A DNA stretch of 64,000 nt from Hydractinia symbiolongicarpus. Its lineage: Eukaryota; Cnidaria; Hydrozoa; Anthoathecata; Hydractiniidae. Location: contig NC_079878.1 in the NCBI RefSeq assembly GCF_029227915.1, positions 10,414,001 through 10,478,000 on the forward strand. Direction: 5' to 3'. Below, in pieces: positions 23,210 to 35,663 of this stretch (positions within the stretch are counted from its first letter, which is position 1; each line of letters starts with the position of its first letter). The notes under the pieces are model-generated. The model had not been told where the DNA came from. It saw only the letters and a program-made list of their open reading frames with translations, and made no database searches. Made by a program: the position numbers and the translations under genes.

Positions 23210-26200
23210 TCGAGCATGACTAATTTTTATCTTGTTTTTGCATTATTTAAAGGTAACACAGGTGATTTTTAGCAAGGGAAACATTTTTAAAATCAGTAGG
23301 CTGCTGTATAGAGAAATTACAAAGTTAAACGTTTTACTTAACCCTTTACATGGCGTGCTTTTGGGTTACAAACATGATGTAGCAGACATCGTATTGTAAC
23401 AAAGTTGATCCAAAGAGAGATCATTGATTTAGTAGCACTGCAAGACAAAAAATAGTAATAACAATATTGATGTTCGTTAAGGTGATTCAAATTATTACCT
23501 TTATTATTGCATCGTCTTTATTTAATTTTTTTAGTTCGTCCTTTTAGTTCTATCAAATGTTTATTAGCTTGTTGAAAAAGTAACTATTGCGGTAGATTTA
23601 CGACAGACAAGGACTTTTTTAGGCATTTTTAATGTGCTAAATTATACATATATCACTTATACATGCCATTGTTGTGTCCAATGCTTTAGTAGCTTTTGTT
23701 AGAGTCAATTAACGTCTAGTCCAGCATGCAGAAGAGGGTTCTGCTTTTTCTTAATTTGGTAAAGATCGGAAAGCTCTGTATTTAAAGTCCTGCCAGCAAA
23801 TTATGTACTCTTAAGGCGTGCTATATCCTTTACTTTTCCTGATAAGTGTACTTAGTACTGCAGCTTTAGAATGATTTAAGTACAACTGTAAGGTTAATAG
23901 TCTTTACTTAGGATAATATTTTGATTTTTAGTAAGTTATTTTGCTCTATTCACCGAAAAATCAGACATCTTGTTAGGAATAAAACCTTCTATAACTTTTT
24001 GTATCAACAGGGAACTTTCTAAAGACATGGAAAACCTGTTTATACGACTCTAGATACGTAGAAAAACATTTCGAAAATTTGTGGAATAAACAATTTGATA
24101 ACCTAGTACCCAAACTTTGGCACAAGGGTTTCTGCTTGATAGAGGCACCTTTGAGAAGTTGAAGTGCAAAAATGTGCGTGCACATATGCACATATGAACG
24201 TTTTGTCTTATAGAGATGTCCACTTGAAGAGTCCCTTTTATTGCATTTCATATACCGTAAAACTCCCATATGTCTTTTTTTAGTTATCTATCTTAATACT
24301 TTCTCAGCACTTAAAGAAATTATTATAAAAGTCATCAAATTTTGTTGTTTGAGATCTAAAGTACGGTGTGAAGTATAAATACTGAAATATAACCGGCTCT
24401 ACCATAAGATAAGCATTTCAAACTATATAGCTCCATCGTTCAGTATCTAAGCATACGTTTTAAAACTTCCGTATTTGTAAGGCTCTGGGACTTAAGATGA
24501 ATCAATGATTTAAAACAACGTGGCATTTTATCAAGCAGAAGCATTGCCTTTTTGCATTATTCATGACTTCGTTATAATTGCCAGTGAAATTCATTAAACG
24601 CGTTGAAATGGTAGGGACGACATGCTACGTTAATAACTACAAAAGACTTCCCATCCTATTCCCAGAACCTGCGTAACAACCGTTTAATACATGTTACTTC
24701 TGTAAAAATATCAAAAAAAATTCTAATTTCTCTATTGTTCTAAACATTATATCTATTATTTTTAACTTGAAATCCCATCTTAATATTCCTATTAAGCATA
24801 TTTTTATAAACAAAGAAATGTGTAAAGCATTTGAAATTTTTAGATTTAGGTCCTTCAAAACGGACAGCTCTTTCTTGCGAAAGCGGACAAGAGTGTTTGT
24901 CTCGCACGTGTCTGTTTAAGGAAGCTTTTACCTTATTTCAAGTGCAGTTGAGACAATGCCGTGAATGCGGAGCCAAATAGACAATAAGACAAGGTAGCTA
25001 ACTTAAAAATTTCAACACATTTGATTAAAATGTAAACACATTAGTGATGCCAAACAGAAGTAGATATCTTACAAATGCAGTTTAAGTTGCCAAACTATTT
25101 TGTGTAACATCTGAATTTTACAAACCGCGCAAAAGCATGAGAAAATATTGATGAAAATATTTATCTTTCTCTCTTACGTCACTTTTTTACTTCCTCTATT
25201 TCCGTTTGGCTCTCACATTTCAATGTGAGAACAATAAGAAAACCACCACTCTCCTATGCTATGTTGAAAACAAAATGTATGGTTAGCTGCTCTAACTCTA
25301 AAATTGAGCATAGAATTGTTGTTTGACAGAAGAGGAGGAACAATTGGTCGTTTTATATCCGATATAGCAACATTAGTGATTAACTTAAGCACTTGCCCTC
25401 CTTCTTATTAAAATTTGCCAACATGGACGCACAGTTTCCTTCCTGCGAAATCTAACTTATTTATACAGCATAGCAACTCCTTGGAAAGATTATTAAAGCC
25501 TAATGACTAGCAATTAATATAATTATAAAAATATTTTTAGAAGAATAACAGAAATCGCAATAGGAGGTGTAATAGATGTCCTTGGCAGAACCTAATGCTT
25601 TTTCTTGCCAAGAGGAATTTATGCAGTTAAATTTTTGAATACATAATCTATATAATGACTCGCAGTTGCTGACTCACAGTAGCAAAGTATTTTTTCTTGT
25701 TCACCCCCTATATATCCGCAAGTAACGTATTCTAGTCTTTTCACCGCTGTTCATATTTTGAAATGGCTTCAGTCCGTTCTTATATAACGTTTTTGCCATA
25801 TCGGGAAAATACTCTATACTGGGTACAAAAAAATGTCTTAAATGCATTACAACTACTTCCTTTTATTTTTTTTTACTATTCAGTCTGGATTGGCTTACAT
25901 TTTATATTTGTATATATCCCTATTTTATACTTATAAAATTAAAATAGAAATAGAATGAGGTACAGTTTACATATAGCACAAGTTGTATGTCATCCGGTTT
26001 ACGTTAGAAGTGCCTTTACTTGCACACGAAATGTGAAGAAAAAACGTCCAGTAACATTTGAAGTAGTCGAGTACAAGGCAACTAAGTTTTAAACGCAATA
26101 TTGGGAAGCTAAGAACACGTGGATAAGTACGCAGGATGGTGCATCTCGACCAATCAAGGCTACTATGTTATTAACACTAACTAGTATTGCACACCGGAAA

Positions 26201-26640
26201 CCACATTAAGCTTTGCTATGCCTAGAATTACTCCTTGTTCTATTTTTACTCACATGCGCTGTCTAGATTGCCTGACAATGAAGCCAACATAACAAACAAG
26301 CCCCCTATAACGCCCAATGTAAATACTTGAAACGCCCATACTACTCGCTTTGGTAATTTCTTTTTTCTGTCAACAAAGGAATTATAAAACGCTTACCGTT
26401 CCAAATTATTAAACGCGGTTTTACATTATTAAAAACATGTTCTTGAGGTGTTATTAGACTTGATGAATGAAATCTTACTTGACATAACAATACAACGGAA
26501 TGATAGAGAGCTGTCAATTACAAATGATGAATGACAGTTGCTAAGTAGCTTGTCACAACATTTCTTCTCTCTTTAAAACTATCGCAATTGTTCTCACCAA
26601 TTAATAAACGTCTCATACTTGCGGTGTATACTTTTAATTT
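23210..26640. other. mostly featureless AT-rich DNA; degenerate AAACGCCC repeat near 26300-26430
   Basis: Around 26299-26345 and 26385-26420 there are decayed AACGCCC words like those at 78-173. A segment near 24755-24830 resembles 55435-55500. The 98-codon minus-strand frame at 23973-24269 shows no domain and is not called. If the cystine-knot gene starts at 20.3 kb, this region is its first intron. Confidence 0.4.
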
Positions 26641-26643
26641 TAG

Positions 26644-26733
26644 GAGAACATTTAAATTCCGCTGCATACACTGTTGAGGACCAGTCACAGATTTACCATT
26701 GAAGAGGAAAGATTAGCACGTGTCACTGATAAA
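26644..26733 (+). other. candidate noncoding (5' UTR) exon
   Basis: An acceptor (TATACTTTTAATTTTAG) and a consensus donor (GATAAA/GTAAGT at 26734) enclose 90 bases. Stops occur in all three frames, so it would be untranslated. It is on the same strand as, and about 1.9 kb upstream of, the cystine-knot coding exon, whose own acceptor lies at 28626 or 28633. Confidence 0.4.
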
Positions 26734-28614
26734 GTAAGTCGTTGATATGTTTTTGTATTTTAATATGTACCGAAGACAAAGGGACTGCTGTAAACTTGCG
26801 TTAGACATACATCCATTATGAGTTAAAATGTACCCACATCAATCACGAGTTGAAATGAACTCCCATCCATCATGAAATGAGTAGCTCCGCAAATCGGAGT
26901 TCCACCTTACGTTTGACTTAGCTATAAGTTAAAATGGTGATCAACACGTAGTCATTGCGCTTTTAAGGATACCTGGAAGTGAATGAGGCGTCTGGTCGTT
27001 ATGCCGTTGAAGCTCAATGGAGGAAACAATAAAATCGATAGTGTATTGATTTTTTTCTGCAGTAATGTTAACGTTAACATAGGTAGTTATGCACAGCATC
27101 GTTAACTGAGTCTCACACTTCGGATAAGTTGATTGTGCATGATTTTAAAGATATATTAACACGTGTAAATATCAGGTAGCTACATCTTTTTGAGTCATAT
27201 TCGAGCCGTTTTAAGCTAAAAACAATCAATTAACGGAAATGGTAAGAAAAACCAGTAGGAAACAATATAATTTTTAATTTTTAGAAATCGTTTTTAAACA
27301 AGCAATAATAAAGGTGTCCATTTATTTCTAGATAGTTTGAAAAGTCGTAAAAATTTCTCACTAAATTTAATTATTTATTCAGCGGAGGTCGTTAAAAAGA
27401 TCGCATGATGTGAGGAGTATTAAATTCATGAAATACGTTTTACTTTTCATTTATACAATGCAAAGCTACTGCTTGCTTATTAAAGAGTTGTTTTAGAGAG
27501 TTTTTTATGGGTTCCCAAGTCGTACACAGAATCTTTAATAAAATTGATAAAGGAACAAAAAATTATTAACATGAATTTTCAATGGGGTTAAGGAGGTGCT
27601 TGTTTGTGTTGGCAAAAATAAATTTCATTGCGTGTTTATTTAAAAAATTACAAAACTTAATTTAAACGTATTTTTAGCGATATGCTTCAACTTTACAAGT
27701 ATTTGGGTATTAGCTGAAATATAATAAACGAACGTATATCGAGGCAAGAATGGAAATCCCTTACTGATCAATGCGCTTTTTACGACAACAGGGACGACAT
27801 GAGAATCTCCAAATTAACAAAATGGTACACATAAATTAACTAAACAAGCGCCATGTTTGCTCTTCTTTTTTAAAAAAGAAAAGCTACTTCATAGATAAAC
27901 TTTTTTTGCCTTCTCAAAGAAAGACTACATTGCATACAGAACTTTCTGCAGCAACAGGTCATAAGTATACTCAAAGCCTGTAAAAAGTGTGTATATGGTT
28001 CTAGCTACCTAGAGTTGTTTAGAAACGATTAAACTGGCAATATTTCTTAAAGCTCATTTGCCATTAAGGTATACCACATGTACAGTTGCTTGTATTGATA
28101 ATATAGCTAAGCCTTACTGTTTTTGCGTGCTTTGTCGGATAAATAAAGCTTTGTGTTGAGTATTTCTCTCCTGCATTTGTGAAGCATATCGTTTTTTGAA
28201 TTATATATCACAAGATATGATCATCGTTACTACGATCATGAATAACCTTCTAGTAGACCGTAAGCGTCCCGTCATTAAGTAACAGGTATAGAAATTAGCA
28301 CTTGGCACATGCTTGAGGCAATACTAAATCAAAAATTAAGCATTAAAATTGTTCAAATTGTCACATTTTCTAATAATTCCCACCCTCTTGCTGAAGGAGC
28401 TTTCTTCGGAAAAACTTTAAGCAATGAAATGTTTAATCACTCTAAAGAGAAAAAAGCCACGCGTGGGTGCTCTACTGATGCAACAATGACCTTGATTTAC
28501 TCATCTTTTACTACCAAGGACATTGAAAACCGCGAGTATAATAATAGCTATAAAAGTTTATACATTTCATATATATCTTGACTCCAATGTTGCAACATCA
28601 TACGTAACTTATCT

Positions 28615-28633
28615 ACTGATTTTTAGATTGCAG
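28615..28633 (+). promoter_or_regulatory. splice acceptor(s) of the cystine-knot coding exon
   Basis: CTACTGATTTTTAG, with a branch-point-like CTGAT, ends at 28626. A second AG ends at 28633 (ATTGCAG). Either places the start codon within the first dozen bases of the exon. Confidence 0.45.
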
Positions 28634-28636
28634 GTA

Positions 28637-29062
28637 ATGGGAGGTAAACAAGCAGCATTGATTATTGTTATCGCTTACATTTACTGCGTAATACCTGGAC
28701 CTTTAAAAGAGAAGAATGAAGATTCATCACTTCCATCAGAAAAGGATCTTATGACGAGTAGAGATTGTTTAACAATACCATTCGAAATGAATGTTACCGC
28801 ATCTGGCTGTTACAACAAGACAATCCCGAACAATTTCTGCCAGGGACTTTGTACCTCAATTGTTGCTAGTAACTTTACTAGAGAAACTGAGTTAGAGGTT
28901 TGTAATGCATGTGGACCTGAAGTGCAATATGAGAGGGTCGTCTTTTTGAAATGTCCAAAAACTGTCGGAGGTGAAACTTTGGAAGTTTTAAAACCAATAG
29001 AAGTAACTATGGTACAACGTTGTAAATGTCTGCAGTGCACACAGAAGGAGGACCAAAAATAA
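28637..29062 (+). CDS. secreted DAN/CTCK-type cystine-knot protein
   Basis: It encodes 141 residues. An N-terminal hydrophobic signal (residues 8-19, ALIIVIAYIYCV) is followed by a charged spacer and then one cystine-knot domain (about 43-136). The cysteines follow the DAN-family order: SGC, then NNFCQGLC with the knot-defining CxGxC, then VCNAC, LKC, RCKC and LQC. Potential N-glycosylation sites are NVT, NKT and NFT. Relatives (gremlin, DAN, cerberus, bursicon-like proteins) are secreted ligands or BMP antagonists; a role in extracellular BMP-type signalling is inference. The frame is open further upstream, but the start at 28637 is preferred because it gives the signal peptide and follows acceptors TTTTTAG (28626) or ATTGCAG (28633). 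The stop overlaps an AATAAA (29058-29063). This is the only convincing intact coding sequence in the window. Confidence 0.85.
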   Translation: MGGKQAALIIVIAYIYCVIPGPLKEKNEDSSLPSEKDLMTSRDCLTIPFEMNVTASGCYNKTIPNNFCQGLCTSIVASNFTRETELEVCNACGPEVQYERVVFLKCPKTVGGETLEVLKPIEVTMVQRCKCLQCTQKEDQK

Positions 29063-29069
29063 AATATAA

Positions 29070-31840
29070 TAACATCACTGCTACATATCGAACGAATCTA
29101 GCCAGAATGTAGAAAAAAAGTCAATCTGTTTGTCGAAAAAAAACAATAGAAAGAAGGAAAGTCGAAGGTGTTCTTCCTAAAACGTTATCTATAAAGAAAT
29201 AACGATCAATTCTTTTGTGAATTTTGCATTATTTATTCATTGAAAGTTTTGTTAAGTTTAATAATATAATTTTTTTGTTTAATGCATTGTATATCTGTAT
29301 CATAGTGAATCCAAAGGACTTATAAATATGTTGATCCTTTGTCTTACCATTTGCGTTCATCAGCCAATATAACGTATCGATTAAGTACGTCATTGGTAGT
29401 GCAATATGCAATATATAAAGATATTGATCTCCATTTCATCATGCCAAAGGAGCTTGGTAACCACACTGACCTATATCAATGTCTTGCGTTTTTTTATCCT
29501 TGCTATGTGGGCAGAATTACACGTTAATCAATGCCACTATTTTTTCTTACTCCTTAGAGCACACGTCTGGATGAATTTCCTTGCAAAATTTAGAAAAGAA
29601 GTTATTCTACTGTTTAAAGACTTAATTACACCATCCATACCTCGATTAAGAACTCTGCCCCTCTCAACTAAGCATCTCACCCTCCCCTAAGATATAAAAT
29701 ATTGACCCAAGTATAAAGTCTATTACTGATGTTTTTTATACCAAAAACATGGGCCTATAATATTTTTAGCCGTTTAGTTTGCCTTTAAGAATTTAAGCTG
29801 TAGCTTTTGCCTTAAGCGCCATAATCTCCATAAAATATAGAATGCTTTTATTTCAAACACGTACTAAAAGAGTTTGCGCTTACTTTTTCTATACAAAATT
29901 TTATTTCAATATGATACTGACTGACTGAGTGATTTAATAATTGGATTCACTAAATTTATAAAGCTTTATGTGACCGATAAGAAGCTTAGGCGTGCAAAGG
30001 ATAAGGAGCGAAAGATTTCCACCATCTCTGTGGCAAAATTGCAATGTAAGGATACAATGAACAGACAACAATAGCTTTTTATACGGTTTGATCAAAGAAA
30101 TTTAAGACGTTTGTATGGTCAATTAGTAGAAGTACATTGTTGTTTGTAAGAAGGATGTAAATGCAACAATTAAACCAATTGGTGATTCAATCCATTTTCC
30201 ACTTAAAGGTCAAAGAAGTAACGGACTCTTTACCTCCGAAATAAAACTTAACCTAGAGTCACCATTCTTTCGCCGGAGACATTTTTGTCATTTTTTTAGA
30301 TATTACCTTACTATCCTCATTTAAAATACGTATAAAACAATTATCCTTTGCTTTTTAATGCTGTTAATACTAGGCTCAAGTGTGTAAAAGCAAAAAATCA
30401 TTTGTGCAACTCCTTAATTAAGTATTTCCTGCTGGTTACGATTTTCTTTTTGGACAACCTCAAACAATAAAAAATGCGTCACGGAATAACGTTCCCCCTC
30501 TATAAGGTTTAGATTGCTAATGTAAACCTTAGTTTAGTTTTTAGCCTCATGCAGTTTTATTCTATAAAGCTCCTTGTGTACCAAAACCAGGGCTTTAAAG
30601 AATGTCAATTAAAAAAAGAAGCGGGAATGAAAAGTAACTTAAAATCGGATAGCTAATTTTACAGTTCTTGATAGACCACTATCTGCATTGATTACTTCTT
30701 TCTTACGCAAGCCAAACCACGTAAATGTATTAATATAATAAATTACCTTCTCGTTTTAATTTACGTGTGCTAACGATATGCAAAGAATGCAACGAAACCG
30801 TTAATGTGCAAGGCGGTGAAAGTTGTTTTAGTTTTTATTGCTAGTAAATAATATCAAGACGCCAATAATTTTTTCTCCATCCTTGTAAGGAAAAAACCAA
30901 ATTAATTGACTTTAGGTTTTTTTGAATTAGTTTTTTTTTGTGAAGTAAATTGTGCATGCAGCACAGAGTATTTATTTTTATATGGTGGAGCCGCGTACTT
31001 AAATTTACAAAGAGGAGAAAATACGTGATTGCAGAGGGAAAGTATTTTTTTAATTTTTCTCATGAAATTAGTTTCACCGTCTATGGTTCATATTCTGAGA
31101 ATGGAATTCTTTTGAGAAGCTCAATAAAAAGCCAAGAACAAAAAGTAACTAGCTAATAAAAATGACCTACAGTGATGTGATGGAATAGCTAAAAATTACA
31201 ATTTATCAACACAAGAATAATGCCACCAGAAAAAGCTTTCCACTATTGCACTAAAAATTGCTATAAGACATGAAGGAGACAACAGTTTGTGAAACCTATC
31301 ATTTGAGATGTCACGAAATATTCTGTCTGTGTTAGACAACTTAGATAATTTCAAATGAAAATTACTTTCACATGAGCTATAAAATACTTACAACTACAAT
31401 CCTGTCTCTTTTAATAACTGTTATTGGACAAATCTCAAAATAGTTAAACAGCATTACTCAATGCCGGTCTACACAAGTTCTAATTCATAACTTGTGTAGG
31501 CCGGATAAACAGTGTAAATGTGTTGCTTACAGTTTTTGCAACGCCCGCTTAATAAGAAAATCTACGCCATCCTCACAAAAGCCCGGAAAATTGGGGGAAA
31601 CAGATCATGTTGACGCCTGGCAAAAACATATACCGGTTGAAGTTAAGTTAACAACCTAAATCCTAAGTTCGCTGTGAACACTGACAATTAAACTCTTTAA
31701 CCTGCGTACGTCGAATGCCAAAAGATTCATGATAACTTCTACTTAAAATGCAACAGCTATTTTTATAGCTATATTTATCAAAAATATATGTTCAATGATG
31801 TACTATAAAGTTGATCAATATCTAGGCTGATAATTCATAT
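29070..31840. other. 3' flank of the cystine-knot gene; no further gene recognised
   Basis: AT-rich DNA with no recognised domain, terminal repeat or array. Short ORFs at 29229-29690 and 30950-31156 look like chance frames. Confidence 0.4.
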
Positions 31841-31849
31841 CTCATGTGC

Positions 31850-32240
31850 GAGGTTGCAATGCATGTTTCCTGGATTACATGCTTTTTAAAATTCTAGGAT
31901 TTTGATCTTTTTACTTTAGGATCATATTCATATCATTGAATTGGTGCGTGTGTAAATTTTTAACTTAATTCGACAAGTGAAAATGTTGTTTTGGTAGTGT
32001 TAATGTTACAACCAAAATCTTCTTCATTTTCTACTTGTACTAATAAGCCTTGGTTTCAAGCAGAGTTTTGTTAAGACAAAGTTATAAAACCTGTTGTAAG
32101 AGGTTACTTGTTTGCTGAAAGAGTCTGAAGATTTCACATTTTATCAAGTTTCGGGTAAGGATGTCAAAAATCACATTCATTTTGTGTAAAAATATTCAAG
32201 AATAGCAACGGCACAAAAAAAGACTAATTCGAAAAGGTGT
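31850..32240. repeat. block paralogous to 37940-38330
   Basis: About 390 bases are alignable by eye. The shared series includes GATTACATGCTTTTTAAAAT, the CTTGTACTAATAAGCCT island, ATTCATTTT and AAAAGGTGTA. The block runs directly up to the transposon at 32241 and continues on its other side. No shared reading frame was found. Confidence 0.65.
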
Positions 32241-33313
32241 ATGGTGGCCGAGGAGTGTCAACGCGTAAAATGAATTTTGCAAAGACGAATTAAAATCTAA
32301 AATAAATGTCAAAGTCAAAGTTAAGTTAAAAATGAAAACAAAATTCAAACTTAAGTTCAAAGTAAAAGTCATTATAAAGTGATGACACTATTCGGCCAGC
32401 GACGTGGCCTAACAGTGTCATGGTGCAAAAAAAGTGAAAATACAAATTTATCGTCTAATAAGTTCCCAATGATAAAATTTGTCGTTACCGTAAATTCAAA
32501 AGATATTACAAAAGCCATGGTAAAGTCGATTCTTGGTGAATATACATGAAGATGCTGAAGGTTTAAAGAAAAAGTAAAAATGTTTAGGTTTAACTATCCA
32601 ATTTCAACTGTTGTAACTGTGGAGTATATCCACTAGCAAAATTTAGACTGAATGATGCTATTTTGAGAAGATTTGAAGATTTTTTTAAACTATTATAGAA
32701 GCAGCAGGAGGGCAATACGATGACTTCTTTGTCGGCCCAACACCCAAGTCTTAAGTGTTAAGTTTTTCTGACGAGTTCTTCTCTGACGAGTTTGAATTAT
32801 TAAGATTTTTGATTACATCCGATATCTTATTTATCTTATCAAGCATATATCGTTTTTCCAAGACATCGTCACTTCTTATCATTTATTATTATACTCACAT
32901 ATAAAAATATCCATAGTAGAGGCGGAAGCTAACTAAAACTTGACGTTATTTTACTTCATGAAGGAAGAAAAAAGGGCGTCAATAAATAGAATATGCTTAC
33001 TATTTTCAGTAAAAACAACACAATAAAAAATTACTATCCCCCCCCCCCCCCCCCCCTTACCCAGTGTTTATTTATTCTTATTTATACCACGAGGTCAGCC
33101 GGTGTGAAAAACCGAAAGCACGAGGACAGCTGGAAACGGTAAGATGAAAACAAATTGTTATTGTGAAAAATTTGACGGTACCGAAAAAATTTGTGACACT
33201 CATTGGCCACGATGTTGGCCGAGAAATGTCATCAGTTGCGTTATAGAATATGTTTCACTTTACATTTTTCCTTCTCGAATTCATTTTATGCGTTGACACT
33301 CCTCGGCCACCAT
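32241..33313. mobile_element. non-autonomous DNA transposon with 8-bp target duplication
   Basis: The ends are inverted repeats: ATGGTGGCCGAGGAGTGTCA at the left and its complement at the right, extending through ACGCRTAAAATGAATT. AAAGGTGT flanks both sides (32233-32240 and 33314-33321). Subterminal palindromes built on GACACT...TGGCC and GGCC...AGTGTC occur at 32383-32425 and 33193-33230. The interior holds an AAAGT-rich stretch and a long C run. There is no coding capacity. An 8-bp duplication suggests the hAT superfamily, but the termini are not typical CAGRG, so the class is uncertain. Confidence 0.8.
33036..33057 (+). repeat. poly-C tract
   Basis: About 20 uninterrupted C in otherwise AT-rich DNA, inside the transposon at 32241-33313. 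Homopolymer length may be unreliable in assembly. Confidence 0.9.
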
Positions 33314-34432
33314 AAAGGTGTACTATTTGAAACTTGGCTCTTCGTTTATCAAATTTAATTTATTAAGTTATTTTAATAATTCTTAAAGCTATGAATTTGT
33401 TACGTTTTCATGAATATCATTTATTTTTAAAAAAGAAAAAAAATCTTAATTTCGTGGGAACCAATTTTCGGGGTATTTAATTAGAAATTCATCTTTTCAG
33501 GAGGTATTCAAAAGAAGGGCAGTAAGGTTATTAAAGAAAATTGTGAATAACATACAAATAAAAACAACATAGAAAGGTCAAAAAAGAGTCAGTCTAAAAG
33601 CTGAAACGTATTTACTCAAATAACGAAAAGTCCGCGAACAGTGTTCGTCAAAAGTTACACAACTTATTGCCACAATGTCATTTATGCCTTAATTACGAAT
33701 TTCTTGAAAGCTCACGAGAGAATCAGCTCAACGCAAAAGTAATTGGCAAGCGAAAAAGCAAGCGAAAGGTAATGATTTTGCAAAATATATTGCTGTAAAT
33801 CGCAAAAATATGCAACAGTTCTCATCAGAATCTTAATTAAAAAGCGGGTTTTCCAGATGAAATTTAACAAGAATTTTAAAGTAATAGAAATGGTTATAGT
33901 TTAAGTAAGAGAAGTAATGATTGTGATAGCCTTTTTCCGTAAAATGGGTAGGGCATTTTGAGAACTTACAATGAAAGTGTTATGTAAGTGGGTTAAGCAA
34001 AATATGACTCGGCTGTTAATTTCCAGGTAATCCCACAACATTATTTAATTGATAGAGCGCGTTGTCCAAGAAAATCACAACTGATTTAAAAAAAATTAAC
34101 ACGGAGGCATTAACCATGTAAGAGACTAGCTTTAAAGGGGCTACGAAACGCTGTTGGTTTTCGACTTTAGTGACTCACATGAAAGTCAAGCTAATGGCGG
34201 TGGTAAAGTTTATGATCACTGAAAACAAAAACAACAACTTAAATCATTCTAAATATTATATTGGGCATCTAAATATAATTAACAATTACAGAAAGGCTCC
34301 CTACATGATATTTAATATATTTTAAAAAGGAAGATTTTTCTTTTTGTAGAAAATAAAAATGAAAAAGTACTAAATTCATCATAAAAAATTAATTATTCAT
34401 AAGCAGGTTGTCTACACGTCTATATGGTTCTA

Positions 34433-34895
34433 CAGTGTGTATATGTGACGTACGGAGTGTGGTTTCTATACGGAGGAATACTCCGTAAAATTGCTAGAGT
34501 TTGGTTTAGCTATACGTCTGCCAACGAATGTTCTGAAAGTGAAATATTGCAAATATATGACTGTTTTAAACTATTTCCAAAAAAAAGTTGACAACTGGCA
34601 CTTCTACTAATACTAACGTTTGTCTAATATTTCTTTTTTCTTCTTGCACAAATTATTTGCTTGTTTTAGGCACGATTTTCTAAACTGGAATAGCCTAGAG
34701 TAAATTTTTAATAAGAATACTTAGTTTAGACTTCGACTTACATTCGCTAATGTCTAGCCAAACCAGTGTCGGCATTATACTCTTAAAGCTGTCTGCGCCG
34801 CTCACAGCTTTTTGTACTAAATATTTTTTCGTCTATGCGGAGTAAACATGTCGCTATACGAAGTTATACTCCGTACTCTGTATAACTGCACACTA
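34433..34895. mobile_element. candidate MITE with CAGTGTG / CACACTA ends
   Basis: Left sequence CAGTGTGTATATGTGACGTA is partly mirrored by the right end TACTCCGTACTCTGTATAAC followed by TGCACACTA. Both ends carry GTACGGAGT and TATACG words. No clear target duplication; hAT-like by its CAGTG start. Confidence 0.35.
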
Positions 34896-35069
34896 CGAAA
34901 GGAACATATATTTACTTATACTTTGACCTTTTCAGTGATCGTTCATTACCCGCCATTCTTCGGAAATTGTGGGTATATAGCTTATTAAAACGTTTTGTAG
35001 ACACCTAATTTACAAGAAAGTAAAAGCTAATTAACCTTGAGATCTTATATTCCCTCATATAAACTACAT

Positions 35070-35345
35070 TTATTTACACTTTCTGTAGCAACACGTAACA
35101 TGCCAAAGTAATTTAAAACCTACTGATTTGCTAACTGAGAAGATTAAAAAAATGACCCTGATGTTTTCCGAGAAGTATGCAAGTTATTCTTTGCTTTTAT
35201 TATTTGCATTTTCTGTAGCAACGCGTAACTTGTCAAGGTAATTTAAAACATACAAAACATCCATATAAAACTGATTGGCTACCTCACAAGATCAAAAAAA
35301 TGACCCTGATGTTTTCCGGGAAATATACATAGTTCTTCTTTATTT
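35070..35345 (+). repeat. tandem duplication, two copies of about 130 bp
   Basis: Both copies contain TTCTGTAGCAACACGTAACA (ACGCGTAACT in the second) and GTAATTTAAAAC. They end with ATGACCCTGATGTTTTCCG. The second copy has a small insertion in its middle. Confidence 0.8.
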
Positions 35346-35347
35346 GC

Positions 35348-35431
35348 AACATAGGGCGTATATTATATAACATAGGGCGTATATCATGCAATATAGGGCG
35401 TATATCGTGCAACATGGGGCGTATATCATGA
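35348..35431 (+). repeat. tandem repeat, 21-bp unit, four copies
   Basis: The units share the core CATAGGGCGTATAT, starting at 35348, 35369, 35390 and 35411, with only a few substitutions between copies. Confidence 0.9.
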
Positions 35432-35663
35432 ATTAAACTGACATGAAAATATTGCAAACGTCAAAATATGGAAATTTGTCATTTGTTAAAAAAAACTAAT
35501 CATGGCATTTCTAACGTAACCACCACCAAGTTCAATATTGTCTAACTGTTGTTTGAAAAGTAATGAAGAGTTATAAATTCTAATGTAATACTAAACTGTT
35601 CTTCCATCAAGATTTAAGTTAACTTCGCTCTAGTTATGTAGAGTTTTTTCAAAACATTGCATG

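Noticed and set aside
23973-24269. 98-codon minus-strand ORF
   Set aside because: No signal peptide, domain or splice context recognised; length is within chance for this many frames.
28309-28581. 90-codon ORF just upstream of the cystine-knot gene
   Set aside because: Out of frame with the gene, no homology recognised; it lies in the proposed intron.
35340-35440. 21-bp array considered as a CRISPR array
   Set aside because: Units are contiguous with no spacers and the DNA is eukaryotic.
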